Shown here: one piece after another, positions 59,143 through 64,000 of the stretch | How the letters are laid out: the number at the start of each line of letters is the position of its first letter | Numbering within the stretch: the first letter of the stretch is position 1 | From: Albidovulum denitrificans | GTDB lineage: Bacteria > Pseudomonadota > Alphaproteobacteria > Rhodobacterales > Rhodobacteraceae | Assembly: GCF_002973535.1 (NCBI RefSeq) | Contig: NZ_PVEP01000012.1 | Location: forward strand, 41,072-105,071 | Reading direction: 5' to 3' | DNA length: 64,000 nt | Notes under the pieces: generated by a model | The model's input: only the letters and a program-made list of their open reading frames with translations | The model's database searches: none | What the model was told of the DNA's origin: nothing | Program-made: the position numbers and the translations under genes

Positions 59143-60872
59143 GCATGCTGGCCGCGCTGGCGCAGGCCTATGACCGTCTGCCCGACGCCCCGCCCTTCGG
59201 GTATTCGGCCGAAAAGATCGGGTTTTGCGTGGTCCTGAACGCGGATGGGTCGGTCGCCGACGTGGTGGACCTGCGCGACACGGACAAGAAGCGCAGCGCG
59301 AAGATCGTCATGGTGCCGCAAGCGAAGAAGCGCACCGTCGGCATCGACCCGAACGTTCTGTGGGACAAGACCGCCTATGTTCTGGGCGTGACGGGCGGGA
59401 CGGGCAAACGTACCGCCGAGGAACACGCAAGGTTCCGGGACCAGCATCTTGAATGGCTGGCCGGTTCCGATGACGAGGGCCTCACCGCGCTTGCAAGGTT
59501 CCTGGAAAGCTGGACGCCGGATCGGTTCGTCGCGCCGCTCTGGCCCGAAGAGATGCGCGACCAGAACGTCGTGTTCCGGCTGGTCTCCGGGTTCGAATTC
59601 CTGCACGAGAGACCCGCCGCAAAGGCACTTTGGGCGCGCATCGCGGCCGAGGGCGCGTCCGAACCGCAAATCTGTCTGCTGACCGGCGCGTCAGGACCTG
59701 TGGCGCGGCTGCATCCCTCGATCAAGGGCGTCTGGGGCGCACAGAGTTCGGGCGCGAGCCTGGTCTCGTTCAACCTCGATGCCTTCACGTCCTACAACCA
59801 CGAACAGGGCGACAACGCGCCGGTCTCTGAGGCGGCGGCCTTTGCCTATACCACCGCGCTCAACCGCTTTCTGTCGGACCCGAAACACCGGCTTCAGATC
59901 GGCGATGCCTCGACCGTGTTCTGGGCCGATTGCGCGGATATGGACACCGCCGCCGAGGCCGAGGACATCTTCGCCGCGATGTTCGGACGCGATACGACCA
60001 ACGACGATGGGGTCAACACGGCAAAGGTCAGGGAACAGCTCGTCCAGATCCGCGAGGGGCGACGGCTTGCAGAGATCATGCCAAAGCTTGACGAGGGCGT
60101 GCGCTTCTTCGTCCTGGGCCTTGCCCCCAACGCCGCACGGCTTTCGGTGCGCTTCTGGTGGGAAGGCAGCTTTGGCACGCTGGCCGCCAACTACCAGCGC
60201 TTCATCGACGACACCGCCCTTGACCCGGCCCCGCGCACTGGATGGCCGCCGCTCTGGCGCTACCTGATCGAGCTGGCCGTGCAGGGCAAGCGCGAGAATG
60301 TGCCACCGCTGATCGCGGGCGAATGGATGCGCGCGATCCTTTCTGGCACGCGCTACCCGCTTACGCTGCTGTCGGCCACGCTGATGCGCATCCGCGCCGA
60401 TGGCGAGGTGAACGCCCTGCGCGCCGCAATCCTGAAATCCGTCCTGATCCGCAACCTATCCTGGGAGGTTCCCGTGGCGCTCGATTCCGCCAACACGAAC
60501 CGGGGCTATGTCCTCGGCAGGCTCTTCGCCGTCTATGAAGAGGTCCAGCGCGCAGCCCTCGGCGGCAGCGTCAACGCGACCATCAAGGACAAGTTCTACG
60601 GCGCCGCCTCGGCCAGCCCGCAAAAGGTGTTCCGCACCCTGGATTCCGGCGCACAGAACCACTTCTCCAAGCTGCGCAAGCTCAGCCCCGGCCGCGCGGT
60701 GAACCTCGAAAAGCTGATCGGCTCCATCACCGAACTGATGGATCCGGGCGCCGACCCGATCCCCGCCACGCTGAGTTCGGCCGAACAGGCGCTGTTCGGC
60801 ATCGGCTATTACCACCAGCGAAGCGACTTCTTCCGCAAACACGATGACAAAAGCCCCGAGGTAACCGAATGA
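59139..60872 (+). CDS. cas8c: Cas8c (Csd1), type I-C Cascade large subunit
   Basis: A 577-residue Csd1-family protein with the typical N-terminus (MLAALAQAYDRLPDAPPFGY), ICLLTGASGPVARLHPSIKG, GASLVSFNLDAFTSYNHEQG and the C-terminal helical part (IGYYHQRSDFFRK). It recognises the PAM, and an internally translated C-terminal Cas11c is often made in type I-C. ATG 59139 overlaps the cas5c stop (ATGA). The ATGA overlap with cas7c follows. Confidence 0.94.
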   Translation: MSMLAALAQAYDRLPDAPPFGYSAEKIGFCVVLNADGSVADVVDLRDTDKKRSAKIVMVPQAKKRTVGIDPNVLWDKTAYVLGVTGGTGKRTAEEHARFRDQHLEWLAGSDDEGLTALARFLESWTPDRFVAPLWPEEMRDQNVVFRLVSGFEFLHERPAAKALWARIAAEGASEPQICLLTGASGPVARLHPSIKGVWGAQSSGASLVSFNLDAFTSYNHEQGDNAPVSEAAAFAYTTALNRFLSDPKHRLQIGDASTVFWADCADMDTAAEAEDIFAAMFGRDTTNDDGVNTAKVREQLVQIREGRRLAEIMPKLDEGVRFFVLGLAPNAARLSVRFWWEGSFGTLAANYQRFIDDTALDPAPRTGWPPLWRYLIELAVQGKRENVPPLIAGEWMRAILSGTRYPLTLLSATLMRIRADGEVNALRAAILKSVLIRNLSWEVPVALDSANTNRGYVLGRLFAVYEEVQRAALGGSVNATIKDKFYGAASASPQKVFRTLDSGAQNHFSKLRKLSPGRAVNLEKLIGSITELMDPGADPIPATLSSAEQALFGIGYYHQRSDFFRKHDDKSPEVTE

Positions 60873-61822
60873 CCACGCTTTCCCGCCGCCATGATTTCGT
60901 GCTGATCTTCGATGTCGCAAATGGAAATCCGAACGGGGACCCCGACGCGGGTAACCTGCCCCGGCTTGATCCCGAAACCAGCCACGGGCTGGTCACCGAT
61001 GTCAGCCTCAAGCGCAAGATCCGCAATTATGTGGAGCTTGCCCATGCGGGTGAGGACGGGCTGCACATCTATGTCGAAGAAGGCGCGATCCTCAACGAAA
61101 AGCACCGCAAGGCCTATGTCGCGCTGCGCGGGGACGAAAAGTCGAAGAAAGACGCCAAGCTCAATCCCAAGGATGACGCCGAAGCGACCGCGCTGCGCGA
61201 TTTCATGTGCGCCAACTTCTTCGACGTGCGCACCTTCGGCGCCGTGATGTCGACCGGCATCAACTGCGGCCAGGTCAAGGGGCCGGTGCAGATGACATTC
61301 GCCAGTTCCATCGAGCCGATCCTGCCGGTGGAGATTTCGATCACCCGTATGGCCGCGACCAACGAGGCCGAACAGAAGAAGCGGGCCGAAGGCGCCGAAG
61401 AGGGGGACGCGCGCACCGACAATCGCACCATGGGCCGCAAGCATATCGTACCCTATGGGCTTTACGTCGCGCACGGGTTCATCTCGGCCAAGTTTGCCGA
61501 ACGCACGGGGTTCTCCGAGGCGGACCTCGATCTGCTGTTTCAGGCGCTGACCAACATGTTCGAACATGACCGTTCCGCCGCGCGGGGCGAAATGACGACA
61601 CGCAAGCTGATCGTCTTCCGCCACGAAAACGCACTTGGCAATGCGCCCGCCCATGCCCTGTTCGATCGCGTGAAGGTCGGACGCAACGTCGATGGCGCGT
61701 TCCGGGCGCCCGATGACAAGGGGCTGGGCAACCTCGCCCCGGCGCGCAAGTTCGCGGACTATATCGTCGAGATCGACCGCGACGGCCTGCCCGACGGGGT
61801 CGAGATCCTGGAGCTTGTGTAA
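60869..61822 (+). CDS. cas7c: Cas7c (Csd2), type I-C Cascade backbone subunit
   Basis: A 317-residue RAMP protein with FVLIFDVANGNPNGDPDAGN and the VSLKRKIRNYVEL helix, MSTGINCGQVKGPVQMTFAS, and GRKHIVPYGLYVAHGFISAK. Several copies line the crRNA and flip out every sixth base. That property matters for the mismatch pattern of the guide at 58324. Confidence 0.95.
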   Translation: MTTLSRRHDFVLIFDVANGNPNGDPDAGNLPRLDPETSHGLVTDVSLKRKIRNYVELAHAGEDGLHIYVEEGAILNEKHRKAYVALRGDEKSKKDAKLNPKDDAEATALRDFMCANFFDVRTFGAVMSTGINCGQVKGPVQMTFASSIEPILPVEISITRMAATNEAEQKKRAEGAEEGDARTDNRTMGRKHIVPYGLYVAHGFISAKFAERTGFSEADLDLLFQALTNMFEHDRSAARGEMTTRKLIVFRHENALGNAPAHALFDRVKVGRNVDGAFRAPDDKGLGNLAPARKFADYIVEIDRDGLPDGVEILELV

Positions 61823-61825
61823 GCC

Positions 61826-62464
61826 ATGCCCGCCGAGAGCGAACCGATCCCGCTCTCGGCGGTGCAGCATGCGGTCTATTGCCAGCGCCAGGCGGCGCTT
61901 ATCCATCTTGAGCGGCTCTGGGCCGACAACCGTTTCACGGCCGAAGGGGATGTGCTTCATGCCGTCGCCGACAAGGGCGGTTCGCGCCGTGGCCGCGGTG
62001 CGCGGCGCGTGATGTCGCTGCCGATCGGGTCGGCGCGGCTGAACCTGGTGGGCGTGGCCGACCTTGTGGAGTTCACGCCCGGCCCTGACGGCGAACGCGC
62101 CTTCCCCGTCGAATACAAGCGCGGGCGCCCCAAGCTTCACCGCGCTGACGAGGCGCAGCTTTGCGCCCAGGCGCTTTGCCTTGAAGAGATGACGGGCCGC
62201 CCGGTACCCGAAGGCGCGCTATACTACGCGCAGACGAAACGCCGCGTCGCCGTGCCGTTCGACACGGGTCTGCGGGCGCTGACCGAAGCGGCCATTGCCG
62301 ACCTCGCCGCCGCGCTCGCCTCGGGCGTCACGCCGCCGCCCACGCCGCACCGCGCGCGCTGCAAGGCCTGCTCGCTGCACGACCTTTGCCGTCCCGAGAC
62401 CGTCGCGCGCCCGGTTCTTGCCTGGCGCGACCGAATGATCGCCCGATCCCTGGAGGGCTTGTGA
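61826..62464 (+). CDS. cas4: Cas4, adaptation exonuclease (RecB-like)
   Basis: The 212-residue protein has one N-terminal cysteine (HAVYCQRQAALIH) and three C-terminal cysteines (RCKACSLHDLC) for an iron-sulfur cluster. The RecB-type nuclease core is visible as GVADLVEF and FPVEYKRGRPKLH. It trims prespacers and helps select the PAM during spacer uptake. It lies between cas7c and cas1, as is usual in type I-C. Confidence 0.94.
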   Translation: MPAESEPIPLSAVQHAVYCQRQAALIHLERLWADNRFTAEGDVLHAVADKGGSRRGRGARRVMSLPIGSARLNLVGVADLVEFTPGPDGERAFPVEYKRGRPKLHRADEAQLCAQALCLEEMTGRPVPEGALYYAQTKRRVAVPFDTGLRALTEAAIADLAAALASGVTPPPTPHRARCKACSLHDLCRPETVARPVLAWRDRMIARSLEGL

Positions 62465-63495
62465 AAAAGCTGCTCAATACCGTCTATGTCACCACCGAAG
62501 GGGCCGCGCTTAAGAAGGATGGCGAGGCCCTCGTCGCCGAAATCGAAGGCGCCGAGCGCGCCCGCGTCCCCATGCACATGCTGTCTTCGGTCGTGACCTT
62601 CGGCCCGATCCTGATCTCACCCGCCCTGATCGGCGCCTGCGCGGAACGCGGCATAGCCATGGCTCTGCTGGCCCGCAACGGCCGGTTTCAGGCGCGCATC
62701 GAGGGGCCGGTCACCGGAAACGTGCTGCTGCGTCGCGCGCAATACGCCCGCGCCGGGACGGGCGCGGAAATCGTGCGCTCGATCGTGCTGGGAAAGGTCT
62801 CGAACCAGCGGGCCGTGATCCGGCGGGCCTTGCGCGACTACGGCGATGAGATGAAAACCGGGACCCGTACCACATTGGAAACGGTGACGGACCGGCTGGC
62901 GCAGATCCTGCGCCGGGTGCAGCTGCGCGACGCTACGGTCGATGAGATGCGCGGTTCCGAGGGGGAGGCCGCGAACCTCTACTTCGGCGCCTTCGACCAC
63001 CTGATCCGCTCGCCCGATCCCGAATTGCGCTGGACTGCCCGCTCGCGTCGCCCCCCGCGCGATGCGATGAATGCGCTTCTCTCCTTCCTCTATACCCTGC
63101 TCACCCACGATTGCCGGTCGGCCTGTGAAGCGGTCGGCCTTGACCCGGCGGTGGGCTTCCTGCATCGCGACCGCCCCGGCCGCCCAAGCCTCGCGCTTGA
63201 CCTGATGGAGGAGCTGCGCGCCCCGCTGGCCGATCGTCTCGCGCTGTCGCTCGTCAACCGCCGTCAGCTGCGGGCCGGAGATTTCAAGGCCCAGGACGGC
63301 GGTGCCGTGCTGCTGACGGACGAAGGACGCAAGACCGTTCTGACCACCTGGCAGGAGCGCAAGAAGGAAGAGCGTCTGCATCCCTTCCTGCAGGAAAAGG
63401 CCCCCTTCGGTCTGGTACCCTTCCTTCAGGCGCAACTGCTTGCGCGACATCTGCGCGGCGATCTCGAAGCCTATCCGCCGTGGTTCTGGAGTTGA
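62461..63495 (+). CDS. cas1: Cas1, CRISPR integrase
   Basis: The GTG at 62461 overlaps the cas4 stop (GTGA). The 344-residue protein has the Cas1 metal site: the glutamate in [14 protein letters not shown], the histidine in [20 protein letters not shown], and the acidic residues of the same helix. With Cas2 it inserts spacers at the leader end of the array. Confidence 0.95.
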   Translation: MKKLLNTVYVTTEGAALKKDGEALVAEIEGAERARVPMHMLSSVVTFGPILISPALIGACAERGIAMALLARNGRFQARIEGPVTGNVLLRRAQYARAGTGAEIVRSIVLGKVSNQRAVIRRALRDYGDEMKTGTRTTLETVTDRLAQILRRVQLRDATVDEMRGSEGEAANLYFGAFDHLIRSPDPELRWTARSRRPPRDAMNALLSFLYTLLTHDCRSACEAVGLDPAVGFLHRDRPGRPSLALDLMEELRAPLADRLALSLVNRRQLRAGDFKAQDGGAVLLTDEGRKTVLTTWQERKKEERLHPFLQEKAPFGLVPFLQAQLLARHLRGDLEAYPPWFWS

Positions 63496-63496
63496 G

Positions 63497-63787
63497 ATGC
63501 TGGTGCTCGTGACATATGATGTGAACACGCTCGAAGAGGGTGGAAAGAAGCGGCTGCGACGGGTCGCGAAGGCCTGCGAGGACTGGGGCCAGCGGGTCCA
63601 GTTCTCGGTCTTCGAGATTGAGGTGGACCCCGCCCAATGGACCAAACTTCGCGCACGGCTTGAGGCGATCATCGCGCCGGAACATGACAGCCTGCGCTAC
63701 TACTTCCTCGGCGCGAACTGGACCCGCCGTGTGGAGCATGTGGGCGCCAAGCCCGCAACCGACCTCAACGGTCCCCTGATCGTCTGA
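63497..63787 (+). CDS. cas2: Cas2, CRISPR integrase structural subunit
   Basis: A 96-residue ferredoxin-fold protein starting [20 protein letters not shown], with [16 protein letters not shown] and [10 protein letters not shown]. It bridges Cas1 dimers. ATG 63497 is one base after the cas1 stop. The CRISPR leader follows. Confidence 0.95.
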   Translation: MLVLVTYDVNTLEEGGKKRLRRVAKACEDWGQRVQFSVFEIEVDPAQWTKLRARLEAIIAPEHDSLRYYFLGANWTRRVEHVGAKPATDLNGPLIV

Positions 63788-63965
63788 GCCTGCGAACCCC
63801 AAGCGTGCCGCATCCCCCCTTGGGTTCGCAACACGCCCGCTCTTTGAAATCGTGGACTTTTCTTGCGAACGCGACGGCCCCGCCCCGCCCGCGATCGCAA
63901 TCTTGCGCACCTTCGCAATTACAAACCGATTTACCCGGACATTCCCATGCCTTACGACCCAGACA
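63788..63965 (+). promoter_or_regulatory. CRISPR leader with inverted repeat
   Basis: This 178 bp gene-free stretch joins cas2 to the first repeat and should carry the array promoter and integration signals. It begins with a near-perfect inverted repeat, TGCGAACCC(C)AAG at 63791-63803 with CTTGGGTTCGCA at 63819-63830. TTGCGAAC recurs near 63873. No convincing -35/-10 pair was identified. Confidence 0.7.
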
Positions 63966-64000
63966 GTCGCCCCCACCCGGGGGCGCGGATCGAAACATCC
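63966..64000 (+). CRISPR. Start of a type I-C CRISPR array (first repeat, cut by the window end)
   Basis: A 31-nt repeat occupies 63966-63996. It begins GTCG, forms stem CGCCCCC/GGGGGCG around ACCC and ends in CGGATCGAAAC, the form usual for type I-C repeats. Four bases of the first spacer follow before the window ends. Only one repeat is visible, so the array call rests on repeat form plus the adjacent cas2 and leader. Confidence 0.85.

Noticed and set aside
63791..63830. Inverted repeat after cas2 as an intrinsic terminator
   Set aside because: The 12 bp stem is not followed by a T-run, so I left it as part of the leader rather than calling a terminator.

Overview
This is a GC-rich bacterial window of tightly packed operons with many 1-14 bp stop/start overlaps. 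The gene families point to an alphaproteobacterium, probably of the Rhodobacterales/Paracoccaceae type: a tryptophan tryptophylquinone (TTQ) amine dehydrogenase, an alphaproteobacterial-style paa cluster with a TetR-type PaaR, a Liv-type transporter tied to aromatic catabolism, and a type I-C CRISPR system. This assignment is inference from gene content; there is no rRNA in the window.

Region 1 (1-2530) holds the end of a TauE/SafE permease, an Rrf2-family regulator and a secreted-looking RTX/beta-helix protein. Region 2 (2548-10968) is a divergent sugar or polyol locus: a Zn-dependent dehydrogenase and a GlpD-like FAD dehydrogenase on the minus strand, then a PfkB kinase, an RbsBAC-type ABC importer and a SorC-family regulator on the plus strand. 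Region 3 (11174-14382) has an aldehyde dehydrogenase and an acyl-CoA synthetase.

Region 4 (14370-20295, minus strand) is an amine dehydrogenase operon: heavy chain, MauE, MauD, light chain with both TTQ tryptophans, two monohaem cytochromes c, a membrane haem protein and a tetrahaem cytochrome c. Beside it is an AraC-family regulator with its own intrinsic terminator. Region 5 (20480-40887) is a complete phenylacetyl-CoA pathway: a fused hydratase/3-hydroxyacyl-CoA dehydrogenase, a Liv ABC importer, PaaN, PaaG, PaaI, PaaK, PaaR, PaaZ, an extra ferritin-like protein, PaaEDCBA, PaaJ and a PaaX-family regulator. Two matching GGTCGGTTTAT operators sit in the two controlling intergenic regions. 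Together, regions 4 and 5 read as a route from arylethylamine through arylacetaldehyde and phenylacetate to phenylacetyl-CoA and central metabolism.

Region 6 (41094-55699) is an apparent 14 kb operon that starts with a hairpin terminator in the leader of amiC-amiR, an amide sensor and an ANTAR antiterminator. It continues with two oligopeptide/nickel-type ABC importers with fused double ATPases, an acetamidase/formamidase and a D-aminopeptidase. It looks like a system for importing and hydrolysing amides or D-amino-acid peptides.

Region 7 (55855-64000) is a type I-C CRISPR-Cas locus (cas3-cas5c-cas8c-cas7c-cas4-cas1-cas2) with the first repeat of the array at the window edge. The most striking find is in the 342 bp between cas3 and cas5c. 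A sigma70-like promoter and a strong ribosome binding site drive a 31-codon mini-ORF. It is followed by a single degenerate CRISPR repeat that keeps the hairpin and an 11-nt handle, and then by a pseudo-spacer. The pseudo-spacer matches a TTC-flanked site directly abutting the mini-ORF promoter at positions 1-5, 7-11 and 13-16, with mismatches at 6 and 12, the bases that Cascade flips out. This is the architecture of a CRISPR-regulated toxin-antitoxin (CreTA-like) or CRISPR-resembling autoregulatory RNA, here in a type I-C locus.
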